The notes under the pieces were generated by a model, which saw nothing but the letters and a program-made list of their open reading frames with translations, had not been told where the DNA came from and did no database searches. 64,000 nucleotides of DNA from CAYSLU01 sp964431965 (GTDB taxonomy: Bacteria > Verrucomicrobiota > Kiritimatiellia > CAIKKV01 > CAYSLU01), in NCBI GenBank assembly GCA_964431965.1, contig CAYSLU010000004.1:1-64000 (forward strand), given 5' to 3'. Positions 25,274 to 34,313 of this stretch are shown piece after piece (the first letter of the stretch is position 1; every line of letters begins with the position of its first letter). The position numbers were made by a program, and so were the translations under genes.

Positions 25274-26965
25274 GTGAGCACTGCGGCCAGAGGAGACACC
25301 CCCGCCGGGCGTGGAGCAAGCGGCGCTGGGCCGGCGACCTACAGCATCGGCACGTTGACCTACACGAAGATGGGCCTGGTGGCTCTCTTCTCCTGGCTGC
25401 TCTGGGGCGACTTCTGCTGGTCGCTCATGGAGGCGGTGGTGCCGAGCATCATGCCGCTCAAGCTCCGCTCGCTCGACTCGTCGAACGCCCTGATCGGCTT
25501 CATCATGAGCAGCCTGCCGGCCGTGATGAACCTGACGATCACTCCCTATCTCAGCTTCCGCAGCGACCACCATCGCGGGCCGCTCGGCCGCCGGACGCCC
25601 TTCATCCTCTACACCATCCCCTTCATCTGCCTCTCGCTGGCGCTGATCGCCTACAGCGACTCGATCGGGCGCTGGGTCAACACGGCCTTCCTCTCGGGCG
25701 ATCCGGCAAGCGAGGCCAAGGTGGTCATCCTGCTGCTGGCCATCTTCGTGGCGCTGTTCGACTTCTTCAACATGTTCGTCAGCACCGTCTACTGGTACCT
25801 GTTCGCCGACGTGGTGCCCAAGGAGATGATCGGCCGGTTCATGGGCTGGTTCCGCCTGGTGGGCGTGGTCGCCGGCTTTCTCTACAACTTCTTCGTCTTC
25901 CCATACGCGATGAGCCACATGCGGGAGATCTACATCGGGGCCTCGCTGCTCTACCTGGTGGGTTTCGGCATCGTGTGCCTGCGGGTCAAGGAAGGGCAGT
26001 ACCCGCCGGCTGCGGAGCAGAAGCGCGAGTCACCCTTGGCGAAGATGCGGACCTACGCGCAGGAGTGCTACCGGCTCCGATACTACTGGGACATCAACCT
26101 GATGTATGCCATCCAGGCCCTGTCCGCGTGCATGGGGGTGTTCAACATCTTCTTTCTCCAGTCGCTTGGCCTGGACCTGAAGGTGATCGGGCGCACGCAC
26201 GCGCTGGCGGGGGTGGCGCTGCCCATCGCCCTGCTGTTCGCCGGCAGCCTGGTGGACCGCTGGAACGCCGTCCGGGTGAACGCCTACTTCGGCGCCGTGG
26301 GCGCCTTCACCTGCGTCGGCCAGTGGGTCTGGGCCTTCGTAACCCAGTCGCCGCCGTCGCAGCTCTGGCTCTGGATCAGCGTGGCCTCCTCGTTCTGCAG
26401 CGCCCTCGGCTCCGCCATGATGGCCGTCGTCGAGATCCCCCGACTGATCGAGCTCTTCCCCCGTGAGAAGTTCGGCCAGTTCTCGGGAGCCATCGCGCTG
26501 CTGCGCGGCCCGGCGCGCATGGTGGGCGGGTTCCTGGCCGGGCTCTTCGTCGACCTCTGGGTGCGCTTCATCTTCCCGAAAGAGACCCACGGCCTCTACG
26601 GCTACCGGTTCGAGTTCCTCTGGACGGCGCCCCTCACGGTCCTGGCTTTCTACTTTCAGTACCGGACCTTCCGCACCTGGAAACGGCTGGGCGGCGGCGT
26701 CAACTTCGCCCCGCCGACCCAACCCTTCCGGCTCCGCGATCTTCCGCCGCGAGCGGACGGCGACAACTACGTGCGCTGGGGCCTGGTGCTGATCCTTTCG
26801 ATCGGCGCGCTGGGCGGCCTGCTCGGCAGCCTGACGTGGTGGTGGTACTACACCTTCCGGACCACCGACGCCTGGGCATCGGCGGCCTTCTCCGTGTCGT
26901 GGCTCATATACGCCGCCCTGTTCGCCGCCGGCGTCCGCTTCATCAAGTTCATGGAGCGGCCGTGA
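25274..26965 (+). CDS. MFS transporter, probable sugar/glycoside importer
   Basis: 563 residues with about 12 hydrophobic segments, for example MGLVALFSWLLWGDFCWSLM, FVALFDFFNMFVSTVYWYLF, WGLVLILSIGALGGLLGSLT. The loop RSDHHRGPLGRRTPFILYTI matches the GRRRPFI-type loop between helices 2 and 3 of GPH/MFS sugar transporters. The last segments include an extra cytoplasmic stretch at about 470-500. GTG at 25274 is the best start; the ribosome site is weak. In this glycan-rich setting it probably imports oligosaccharides. Confidence 0.88.
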   Translation: MSTAARGDTPAGRGASGAGPATYSIGTLTYTKMGLVALFSWLLWGDFCWSLMEAVVPSIMPLKLRSLDSSNALIGFIMSSLPAVMNLTITPYLSFRSDHHRGPLGRRTPFILYTIPFICLSLALIAYSDSIGRWVNTAFLSGDPASEAKVVILLLAIFVALFDFFNMFVSTVYWYLFADVVPKEMIGRFMGWFRLVGVVAGFLYNFFVFPYAMSHMREIYIGASLLYLVGFGIVCLRVKEGQYPPAAEQKRESPLAKMRTYAQECYRLRYYWDINLMYAIQALSACMGVFNIFFLQSLGLDLKVIGRTHALAGVALPIALLFAGSLVDRWNAVRVNAYFGAVGAFTCVGQWVWAFVTQSPPSQLWLWISVASSFCSALGSAMMAVVEIPRLIELFPREKFGQFSGAIALLRGPARMVGGFLAGLFVDLWVRFIFPKETHGLYGYRFEFLWTAPLTVLAFYFQYRTFRTWKRLGGGVNFAPPTQPFRLRDLPPRADGDNYVRWGLVLILSIGALGGLLGSLTWWWYYTFRTTDAWASAAFSVSWLIYAALFAAGVRFIKFMERP

Positions 26966-26998
26966 AGCCACACGAGCCATGAAGGCGACGCTCAGCAC

Positions 26999-27211
26999 AT
27001 GACCATCATTATCAGCGCCCTGCACTTCGCCTGGAGGGGCATCGACGCGTGTTTCGCGCGAGCGAAGAACGACCTGCGGCTCGATGGCGTCGAGTTCCCG
27101 GTCCGGGAGGATCGCCGCCTCTTTGACGCCTGCGTGGGCGATCTGCGGCGGCGCTGGAAGCCGGCCCCACCCGACGGCAAGCCGGGTGGAGCGGCAACCG
27201 GGCGAGGATGA
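26999..27211 (+). CDS. Small hypothetical protein (70 residues)
   Basis: Starts MTIIISALHFAWRGIDACF, then charged residues and a Pro/Gly-rich tail. It lies 33 bp after the transporter and its stop overlaps an ATG in the next open frame, consistent with operon membership. The upstream ribosome site is weak and I recognise no family. It could be spurious. Confidence 0.4.
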   Translation: MTIIISALHFAWRGIDACFARAKNDLRLDGVEFPVREDRRLFDACVGDLRRRWKPAPPDGKPGGAATGRG

Positions 27212-27237
27212 TCAGAAGGCCAGAAAGGACGAATCCT

Positions 27238-28377
27238 ATGACAGCCCCCTTCCCGTCCGACCAGGACTCCCGCATCGACTCGCGCATCGCCGCGAACCTC
27301 ACCCGGCTGGCCCAGGAGCTGGTCGACCAGCGCGCCGCGCGCGTGCTGGTCCGCCCGCTCGAGAACTCCGACGGCTTCTGGTTCGGCGGCGGCAACATGG
27401 TCCGGCTGGGCGACGGATCCCTCGCGGTAGTCGGGCGCCATCGCGTGGCCGGCGACTCGCGCACGGGGCTGGTGGCCGGGCAGCGGGGCGCGCAAATGGC
27501 CGTCTACCGGGCCGCGACGTTCGACCGGCCGTTCGAGAAGATCCTCGCATTCGGCAAGCCCGCGGTCGCCCCCGCCGGAAAGGAAGTCGTCTCGATCGAG
27601 GGCACCTCGCTGCTCGTGCGGCCGGACCAGGTCGAGCTGTACGTCTCGTCGGAGAAGACCGACCTGTATCCCGACGGCATCCGGGACTACCAGAAGCCGG
27701 GGACCGGCATCTGGACGATCGAGCTGATGGAGGCGGCGGGCCTCGACGCCCTCGCCGCCGGAACCGCCCGGACCGTGCTCGCCTCGCGCGAGCCGGCCAC
27801 GGTACACGTCAAAGATCCCAAGGCCTACGCCGAGCCCGACGGGAGCACGACCGTCCTCTTCTGCACGCACCCGTTCAGCTGGACCTGCAGCAACACCGCC
27901 GTCGCGGTGCGCCAGCCGGGCGCCCGTGACTTCCAGATCACCGTCCGCACGCTCCTGGAGAAGGGACTCGTATGGGATGTCGCGGCGACGCGCGTCACGG
28001 ATCGCATGCCCGTCCCGCGAATCGGCCGGCTGCGCGGCCTGCCGCCGCTCTCGCTCTACTTCTACGACGGCGCCGAGTGCGTGCGGCAGCTGCCGGACAA
28101 CGCGAAGGCCGTCCGGCGGCCGCGCGGCTACTCGTGCGAGGAGATCGGCGGCGTGGCGGTGGGCATCGACGCCGACTTCCCCCGGCTGCACCGGCTCTCG
28201 GTCAACGCGCCGCTCTTCATCTCGCCGTCGGGCACAGGGTGCAGCCGCTACGTCTCGACGCTCGTCGAGGCCGATGCGATCTACGCCACGTGGCAGCAGT
28301 CGCAGGACGACCGCTCGCAGCCGCTCGTCGGACACGCGCTGCCGATGGAGCAGGTCGAGCGGATACTGGCGGAGTGA
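27238..28377 (+). CDS. Predicted beta-propeller protein, glycosidase-like, unassigned
   Basis: 379 residues, no signal peptide. Blade-like segments include GFWFGGGNMVRLGDGSLAVV, VSIEGTSLLVRPDQVELYVS, ADAIYATWQQSQDDRSQPL and the IWTIELMEA region, the look of sialidase or GH43-type propellers, but no family motif can be fixed. ATG 27238 has an AAGGAC site 9 bases upstream and is preferred over 27208. Together with the transporter it probably handles an imported glycan. Function unknown. Confidence 0.6.
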   Translation: MTAPFPSDQDSRIDSRIAANLTRLAQELVDQRAARVLVRPLENSDGFWFGGGNMVRLGDGSLAVVGRHRVAGDSRTGLVAGQRGAQMAVYRAATFDRPFEKILAFGKPAVAPAGKEVVSIEGTSLLVRPDQVELYVSSEKTDLYPDGIRDYQKPGTGIWTIELMEAAGLDALAAGTARTVLASREPATVHVKDPKAYAEPDGSTTVLFCTHPFSWTCSNTAVAVRQPGARDFQITVRTLLEKGLVWDVAATRVTDRMPVPRIGRLRGLPPLSLYFYDGAECVRQLPDNAKAVRRPRGYSCEEIGGVAVGIDADFPRLHRLSVNAPLFISPSGTGCSRYVSTLVEADAIYATWQQSQDDRSQPLVGHALPMEQVERILAE

Positions 28378-28446
28378 CGCTGACACACGTGCAGCGGCAC
28401 GCCGATCTGCCCGCTCGGAGCTGGGGCCTCACGGCCTCCGGCGGCG

Positions 28447-28475
28447 TTGACCCGCTTGCCACGGCCGTCTACCAT
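28447..28475 (+). promoter_or_regulatory. Sigma-70-like promoter for the acyl-carrier cluster
   Basis: TTGACC (28447-28452) and TACCAT (28470-28475) with 17-bp spacing, about 60 bp upstream of the ACP start and 70 bp after the previous stop. Five of six and four of six consensus matches. Confidence 0.45.
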
Positions 28476-28536
28476 TGGAGCAGTGAGAGGCACGCTGGGG
28501 TCCGCCTCGGTCCCCGGCGTCAGCGGGAGAAGCGGC

Positions 28537-28812
28537 ATGCGCGACGACCTGATTGCGGCGCTCCGGAAGATGCTGGTCGAGGACCTGTTCGTGGAAATCC
28601 CCGCGGACCAGATCGGCCTGGATGACGGGCTCCGCTCGGTCGTCGGCTTGGACTCGGTCGGCTTCGTGGAGCTCCGCGTGCTCTGCGAGCGCCGCTTCAA
28701 CGTGCAGATCAGCGACGACGACTACACGCCCGAGAATTTCAGCTCCGTCCGCCTGGTGGCCGCCCTGATCGATCGCCTGCAGAGCGCGCGCCCGTCGCCG
28801 GGTCCCGGATGA
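28537..28812 (+). CDS. Acyl carrier protein
   Basis: 91 residues with the phosphopantetheine attachment motif GLDSVGF (Ser about 40) and the following helix ELRVLCERRFNVQISDDD, standard for ACPs. It probably carries the acyl intermediate of the adjacent ketosynthase and ligase. ATG 28537 has a GGGAGAAG site. First gene of a five-gene, mostly overlapping cluster. Not the housekeeping AcpP by context, since no fab genes are near. The C-terminal tail is Pro/Gly-rich. Confidence 0.9.
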   Translation: MRDDLIAALRKMLVEDLFVEIPADQIGLDDGLRSVVGLDSVGFVELRVLCERRFNVQISDDDYTPENFSSVRLVAALIDRLQSARPSPGPG

Positions 28813-28869
28813 CGGCCGCGCCTCCCCGCAGGCGCGCGGGTGTTCGCCATCCGCCGCGGGAGCAAGACG

Positions 28870-29976
28870 ATGAGCGTTGGCGTAACGGGCATGGCGTGGA
28901 CCACCGCGCTCGGCGACGACCTCGACGCCGTGTGGGTGCGACTGCTCGCCGGGGAGACCGGCCTGGCCCCGCTCCCGGCTCCCAGCCCGCTTCGCAGCGA
29001 GCTGGCCGCCTCCATCCCGTCCATCCCGCTGGCGCTCCCGCCCTCCGAACGGCTTGTCCGCATGGCCTGCGATGCCGCCTCGCGGGCGATGTCGGCCGCC
29101 GACTGCGACCCGCGCGACCCCGGCGTCCGCCTCATTCTGGGCACCAGCCTCGGGGGCCTGATCGAGGATGACCCGCCGGCCGCGACGGCGCACGCGTGGG
29201 CCGACGCGTGCGCGCGACTCCTCGGCTTCGCCGGCCGGCCCATCGTCGTCTCGACCGCCTGCTCGGCCGGATCGGACGCCATCATGCTGGGCGGCGAGCT
29301 GATCCGCGCCGGCGTCGCCCGGTGCTGCGTATGCGGCGGCGCGGACGTGCTGACCCTCAGCAAGCGGCTGGCCCACTCGACGCTCGGCACGATGTCCGCT
29401 TCCATGCTCCGCGCGTTCGACGTCCGGCACGACGGCACGCTCCTCGGCGAGGGCGCGGGATTCCTCATCCTGGAGGCCGACGGCTCGGCCGCACGCCCGG
29501 TGGCCCGGCTGCGCGGCGCCGGCTCCAGCAGCGACGCGACGAGCATGACCGCGCCGGATGCAACGGGGGCCGCCGCGTGCCTCGCGCTGGAGCGCTCTCT
29601 GGCCGACGCCGGCGCAACGCCCGCCGACGTCGCCGTCATCAACGCTCATGCGTCGGGCACCCCGCTGAACGACGCCACGGAGCAGGCCGCCTTCAACCGC
29701 CTGTTTCCAGGGCCGGATCGGCCGATCGTGTTCGGCACGAAGGGAAATTTCGGTCACAGCCTGGGCGCCACCGGGGCGCTCGAGGCGATCGCGCTCGTCC
29801 GATCGCTCGCCACCGGCCGGGTGCCGCCGGTTGTCGGTCTCGAGCAGCCGGTCCCGGGCTTTCACCCGCCGCTGCCGCGCGGCGCGCCGGCCCAAGCCCC
29901 CGCCGGCCTGGGCTTGAGCCTCACCCTCGGGTTCGGCGGCTTCAATACGAGCCTCGTGTTCGAGAGGTGCTCATGA
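28870..29976 (+). CDS. Beta-ketoacyl-ACP synthase (KAS I/II type)
   Basis: 368 residues. Full catalytic triad visible: Cys about 131 in VVSTACSAGSDA, His about 260 in NAHASGTPLND, His about 296 in GTKGNFGHSLGATG. It condenses an acyl chain with malonyl-ACP. Length is slightly below the usual 410, with a shorter N-terminal region. ATG 28870 is preceded by GGGAG and is preferred over a GTG at 28840. Its stop overlaps the next ATG by 4 bp. It probably pairs with the half-length KS-like protein that follows, as a KS/chain-length-factor pair would. Confidence 0.9.
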   Translation: MSVGVTGMAWTTALGDDLDAVWVRLLAGETGLAPLPAPSPLRSELAASIPSIPLALPPSERLVRMACDAASRAMSAADCDPRDPGVRLILGTSLGGLIEDDPPAATAHAWADACARLLGFAGRPIVVSTACSAGSDAIMLGGELIRAGVARCCVCGGADVLTLSKRLAHSTLGTMSASMLRAFDVRHDGTLLGEGAGFLILEADGSAARPVARLRGAGSSSDATSMTAPDATGAAACLALERSLADAGATPADVAVINAHASGTPLNDATEQAAFNRLFPGPDRPIVFGTKGNFGHSLGATGALEAIALVRSLATGRVPPVVGLEQPVPGFHPPLPRGAPAQAPAGLGLSLTLGFGGFNTSLVFERCS

Positions 29977-30575
29977 TCCCGCTGGCGCCATTTCCCGGGG
30001 GACTCCTCGATCTGGGCCGGGGCGAGGCGGCCGAGCGGGATCGGAGCCTGTTCGACGCCCGGCTGTCCACGGCGGTCCGCTACGCGGACCCCGCGTCCTG
30101 GGTCACGGCAACGGCGGTCGGCCGCGCGGCGCTGGGCCTGAAGGCGGAGCTCTCGGCCGCGCGCGACGGCGTCGCCGTCGTCGGGGCCAGCGAGCAGGGC
30201 GCACAGGCGACGCTCGCCGCGGTGGCCCAGGCCGCGCGCGAGGGATACTCGTCGCCTCTGCGCTACCCCGCCGCGAATCCCGGCGCCATCGTCGGCGTCG
30301 CCTGCATCGCGTTCGGCTTCCGGGGCCCCACGCTGAACCTCCTCCAGGCGCCCGAGGACGCCGCCCCCCTGGCGCTCTTCATGGCGTCGCGCTGGCTCTC
30401 CCGCGGGGCCGCGCGCTACGTGGTGGCGGCCGTATGCCGCCACTCCGGGCCGGAGCGCTGCCTGGCCCGGGCCATCGTCCTCGGCCCCCGCCTCGCGACG
30501 GAGCCGAGGGAGCCGCCAGCTTCAGATGCGGTGGCGTGGCTGGCCGGGGCCCCGCGGGAGAGCCCCGCACGATGA
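29973..30575 (+). CDS. Half-length ketosynthase-like protein, no active Cys (chain-length-factor-like)
   Basis: 200 residues. The segment FGFRGPTLNLLQAPEDAAPL then RWLSRGAARYVVAAV aligns with the KS nucleophile region, but Gln about 125 stands where Cys should be, as in chain-length factors of type II polyketide synthases. The C-terminal half with both His residues is absent. It overlaps both neighbours by 4 bp (ATGA). Likely a non-catalytic partner of the KS upstream. The KS-fold assignment is an inference from motif spacing and context. Confidence 0.65.
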   Translation: MIPLAPFPGGLLDLGRGEAAERDRSLFDARLSTAVRYADPASWVTATAVGRAALGLKAELSAARDGVAVVGASEQGAQATLAAVAQAAREGYSSPLRYPAANPGAIVGVACIAFGFRGPTLNLLQAPEDAAPLALFMASRWLSRGAARYVVAAVCRHSGPERCLARAIVLGPRLATEPREPPASDAVAWLAGAPRESPAR

Positions 30576-31978
30576 ATGTCTCCGACGTGCTCGCGCCGGA
30601 TAAGATCGACCGCTTCCTCGCAGGCGCCCGCGACTTGGACGAGGAAGCCGGCCCCGCGGATTGCCCGCCGGTGGCGGAGCTCGCCCGGTCCTGGCGGTCC
30701 TGGGGCCTGAGCCCCGGCGACCTCGTCATCCTCGCCCTCCCGAGCGGCTCCGACCTGCTTCGCCAGTTCTTCGGCGTCGCGGCGGCCGGCGGCGTCCCGG
30801 CCCTCGTGGCACCGGGCACGCCGTCCGCGCGCCTTCGCGAGCTCGTTGCCGGCATGCACGCGCGCGCCATCGGCGCCCCGCACATGCACCGCGACCTCCC
30901 GGCGTTCGCGCGACACGGCCGTCTCGGCCGCATCCAAGCCGGGCTGTTCGCGGCCGCGCCGGAGCCGGCCGCCGCGCCCGGCGAGGTCGTGCTGCTCACG
31001 TCGGGAACGTCCGGAGCGCCCAGCGGCTGCGTCTTCGGCCTCGACGCCCTGCTGCGCAATGCCGCCCGCCACGCCGACGCGATCGGGCAGCGCCCGGATG
31101 ATGTGGTGCTGGTCACGCTCCCCCTGCACTTTTCATTCGCCCTCGTCGCGCAAGCGCTGGCCACGCTGCTTCGGGGCGGACGCCTGGTGATCGCCGGCCC
31201 GCCGTTCCACCCGCCCAGCTTCGCCCGGACCATCGACGAGGCGGGGGTCACCGTCTCGTCGCTGACCCCGGCCGGCGTCCGCGCGCTGTTCCGCTCGCCC
31301 GGGCGCGCGACGCCGCGGCTGCGCGTGCTGACCGTCGGCGGCGATGCGCTGCCGCCGGTCCACGCGGCCCGGCTGCTCGCGGACGGCTGCGCGCAGGAGC
31401 TGTACCTGACCTACGGGCTCACGCAGGCCGGGCCCCGGGTTTCGACGCTGGCCGCGCACCGCGAGCCTTCCGCCCGCCACGCCTCGGTGGGCCTCCCGCT
31501 GCCGGGAACGAGCGCGCGGCTGGCGCCGGTCGGCGACGGGTCGGGCCGCACGGAGCTGCTCGTGACTTCGGACACGCTGATGCGACGCCGGATCGGACGC
31601 GTCGAGGGCCGCCCGGGCGCCGACTGGCGAGCGCCGAACGTGCTGGCCACGGGCGACGTATTCGATCAGGATGGCGACGGCTACCTGTACTTTCGCGGGC
31701 GGCTGTGCGATTTCATCGTGCGCCAGGGCGAGAAGATCTGCCTGGCGAGCGTCCGCCGGGAGGCGGCAGCGCTGCCGCGCGTGGTGCGGGTGCGGACCGA
31801 GCCGGTCACGCGCGAGGATGGCGACGCGGACTTCGACCTGGTGCTCGTGACCGATGGCGCGGCCCCGGCGGACCCGCGGGACTTCCGCGGAGCTCTGCGC
31901 CGCGTGCTGTGCCGGGGCGAGATGCCGCGGCACATCCGCCTCGAACCGGAGGGTGGCGACCATGACGGCTACAAGTGA
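30572..31978 (+). CDS. AMP-forming acyl-CoA/acyl-ACP ligase, divergent
   Basis: 468 residues. ANL-superfamily motifs: A3 loop LLTSGTSGAPSG (about 141-152), A5-like YLTYGLTQAG, A7 GDVFDQDGDGYLYFRGR, A8-like CDFIVRQGEKICLASV. It would activate a carboxylic acid and load it on CoA or the cluster ACP. Two departures: the Lys of the A3 loop (TSGTTGxPKG) is Ser, and the A5 Glu is Gln. A Lys occurs at the very C-terminus (GDHDGYK), where the catalytic A10 Lys would be. Activity may be altered. The ATG overlaps the previous stop by 4 bp. Confidence 0.82.
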   Translation: MNVSDVLAPDKIDRFLAGARDLDEEAGPADCPPVAELARSWRSWGLSPGDLVILALPSGSDLLRQFFGVAAAGGVPALVAPGTPSARLRELVAGMHARAIGAPHMHRDLPAFARHGRLGRIQAGLFAAAPEPAAAPGEVVLLTSGTSGAPSGCVFGLDALLRNAARHADAIGQRPDDVVLVTLPLHFSFALVAQALATLLRGGRLVIAGPPFHPPSFARTIDEAGVTVSSLTPAGVRALFRSPGRATPRLRVLTVGGDALPPVHAARLLADGCAQELYLTYGLTQAGPRVSTLAAHREPSARHASVGLPLPGTSARLAPVGDGSGRTELLVTSDTLMRRRIGRVEGRPGADWRAPNVLATGDVFDQDGDGYLYFRGRLCDFIVRQGEKICLASVRREAAALPRVVRVRTEPVTREDGDADFDLVLVTDGAAPADPRDFRGALRRVLCRGEMPRHIRLEPEGGDHDGYK

Positions 31979-32777
31979 GCGACCGAGCCCCGGCCCCGGC
32001 GGAGCGGAACGAGCCATGGACCACACGTCGCTGCGGAGGCGGCTCGCCCGATCGGACCACTGGGGCCCCACGCTGATGCGCCGCTGCTATCGCGGCATGT
32101 TCCGGCTCTCGCTGCCCGCGCCGCGCCTGGTCGTCCGCCCCCTGCTCTGGGCGTACCTCGCGGTCCGATCCGCCTGGCACTTCTTCCTCCGCGTGTTCGT
32201 ATGCGAGCCGCTGTTCAAGGCCTACTGCCGAAGCTACGGCCGGAGCCTCCGGACCGGCATCAGCCTGCACTGGGTCCAGGGACGCGGCGATATCGTGATC
32301 GGTGACAACGTCTGGATCGACGGAAAGTCCACCTTCACGTTCGCCCACCGGTTCGCCGACCGGCCAACGCTCCGGATCGGCGACCGCTCGGGCATCGGGC
32401 ACAATTGCACGTTCGTGATCGCCAAGGGCATCACGATCGGAAAGCGGTGCCTGATCTCGGGTGACGTCCTGGTCTTCGACTCGAGCGGGCACGCCACGGA
32501 TCCGGATGCCCGGCGGATCGGCCAGCCGCCCGGCGATGCGGACGTGCGGGAGGTGACGATCGGGGACGATGTCTGGATCGGCGTGCGGAGCATCGTCTTT
32601 CCGGGCGTCCGCATCGGCGACGGGAGCGTGGTCTCCGCCGGGTCCGTGGTCCGCACCCACGTCCCGCCCCGGTGCGTTGTGGCCGGCAATCCCGCGCGGG
32701 TCGTCTTCCGCATGCCGCCGCCCGCGTCCGACGCCACGTCCCCGGCCTCCAGCCGGGCTCCGTGGATGGGCACGTGA
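31962..32777 (+). CDS. Hexapeptide-repeat acyltransferase (left-handed beta-helix)
   Basis: 271 residues. N-terminal helical segment, then hexapeptide repeats (IVIGDNVWIDGKSTF, LRIGDRSGIGHNCTF, VTIGDDVWIGVRSIVFPGVR) and a VPPRCVVAGNPARVV ending, as in maltose/galactoside O-acetyltransferases. Overlaps the ligase gene by 17 bp, with a GGAGG site before ATG 31962. It could use the acyl chain made by the cluster to decorate a sugar. The N-terminal 70 residues, with an amphipathic patch PLLWAYLAVRSAWHFFLRVF, might place it at the membrane. Confidence 0.85.
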   Translation: MTATSERPSPGPGGAERAMDHTSLRRRLARSDHWGPTLMRRCYRGMFRLSLPAPRLVVRPLLWAYLAVRSAWHFFLRVFVCEPLFKAYCRSYGRSLRTGISLHWVQGRGDIVIGDNVWIDGKSTFTFAHRFADRPTLRIGDRSGIGHNCTFVIAKGITIGKRCLISGDVLVFDSSGHATDPDARRIGQPPGDADVREVTIGDDVWIGVRSIVFPGVRIGDGSVVSAGSVVRTHVPPRCVVAGNPARVVFRMPPPASDATSPASSRAPWMGT

Positions 32778-32822
32778 GGAAGGTGGCCAGTGGTGAGTGG
32801 CGCTTGGCTTAGGCCCTTCAGG

Positions 32823-34250
32823 TCAGCGGCCGGCGTCACGGCGGGCGAATGCGGCGGCGGCGTACGCGCGCCACTTGGCGGCGGCGCGGCGCAGCAGGTG
32901 CGGGTGCAGCGCGTAGCGCATCCGGGCCAGCCGGACCGGCTCGCCGAACCGCTTGCGGTCCACATCCTCCTGGATCAGCCGGTACCAGTGCTCCAGCCGC
33001 TCGCTCGAGATCGCGCGCGTCAGCACGAGATCCGGGTGAAAGCCCCAGCCGCCCAGCTTCTCATAGCTCCAGCCGGGATCCTCTGAAACGAGGCCGGCCC
33101 GCTTGGCGTCTTCCCACGTCTCGGTCCCGGGCAGCGGCGTCAGATGGCAGATCACCGCCTGGTCGAGGTCGGGGCTGCGCACGAGCGCGTGCGTCTCGGC
33201 GATGTCCGCCTCGGTCTCGTCCGGCGCACCGATGATCATCGTCGCCATCGTCCGCATCCCGTGCTGCTTGCACAGCTTCAGGGCCCGGTAGTTGTCGGCA
33301 ACGGTCACCGCGCCCTTCTTGTAGTACCGCAGCATACGCTCGGATCCGGACTCGAGTCCGAACACGACCGACGCCACGTTCAGCCGCTTCAGCAGCTTCA
33401 TCATCTCGTCGTCGATGAGGTCGGCCCGAGCGAAGACGCAGAAGCGCGTGCGGCGCGTGATGCCCCGCCCCTCGGCTTCATCGACGATCTGCCGCAGGCG
33501 CGTGCGGTTCGCGACGAACAGGTCGTCCCAGATCATGATGCCGTCGAGCGGGTACGCCGCCAGCATCTGCTCGATCTCATCGGCGATGCGCGCCGGCGAG
33601 AACGCCCGGAATTTCCGCCAGAACAGGCGCGGCGAGCAGAACACGCACTGGAAGGGACAGCCGCGCGACGTCAGCATCGACGCGTAGACGCCGATCCGGT
33701 CGAAGCCGGCCTTCCGCGGCACGAGGTAGCGGTCCTTCATGCGCAGCAGGTCGCGCGCCGGGAACGGCACGCGGTCGAGCGGCTCGATCAGGGGGCGCGG
33801 CTCGGTCTGCTCGCTCGCTCCGCGCTCGTTCCGGAAGACCAGCCCCTTTACCCCGCGCAGCGCGGCCGGGGAGAACCCGCCGGCTGACTCGAAAAGCCGC
33901 AGCACCTCCATCATGGTCTCCTCGCCCTCGCCGATCACGCCGAGGTCGAAGTTCGACGCCGCCAGGTGCTGCGGCAGGTAGGAGATGTGGTAGCCCCCGG
34001 CGATGACGGGGACGCCGAGCTCCGCGCGGACCGCCCCTGCCAGGCGGTTGGCCGCGGGGAAGAGGAAGCTCAGGCACGAGATGCCGACCAGATCGGGCTT
34101 CAGCCGGCGCAGCGCGGCCATCGGGTCGTCCTCATCGACGATAACCGTGTCCCGGAAGCCCGCATACTCGCGCAGGTACGCGGCGATGTACGCGAGCCCC
34201 AGCGGGGGATCGTCCTCATGGCTCGGCAGGTTGACAAGGGCCAGTTTCAC
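32823..34250 (-). CDS. B12-binding-domain radical SAM protein
   Basis: 475 residues. N-terminal Rossmann-like cobalamin-binding domain (about 1-120) followed by the radical SAM core with the cluster motif SRGCPFQCVFC (CxxxCxxC, Cys about 198, 202, 205). C-terminal region is basic. Related enzymes methylate or rearrange unactivated carbons in lipids, antibiotics or cofactors. No DxHxxG motif is present in the B12 domain, as is usual for this class. GTG start. It converges on the acyl cluster with a 45-bp gap, so a functional link is possible but unproven. Confidence 0.9.
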   Translation of the reverse strand: MKLALVNLPSHEDDPPLGLAYIAAYLREYAGFRDTVIVDEDDPMAALRRLKPDLVGISCLSFLFPAANRLAGAVRAELGVPVIAGGYHISYLPQHLAASNFDLGVIGEGEETMMEVLRLFESAGGFSPAALRGVKGLVFRNERGASEQTEPRPLIEPLDRVPFPARDLLRMKDRYLVPRKAGFDRIGVYASMLTSRGCPFQCVFCSPRLFWRKFRAFSPARIADEIEQMLAAYPLDGIMIWDDLFVANRTRLRQIVDEAEGRGITRRTRFCVFARADLIDDEMMKLLKRLNVASVVFGLESGSERMLRYYKKGAVTVADNYRALKLCKQHGMRTMATMIIGAPDETEADIAETHALVRSPDLDQAVICHLTPLPGTETWEDAKRAGLVSEDPGWSYEKLGGWGFHPDLVLTRAISSERLEHWYRLIQEDVDRKRFGEPVRLARMRYALHPHLLRRAAAKWRAYAAAAFARRDAGR

Positions 34251-34313
34251 GCTTGCACGCGGCCACCATCTTCGCCGCCGGGCGGAGCCCCGTCAATCGC
34301 CGTCCGATTCCAC

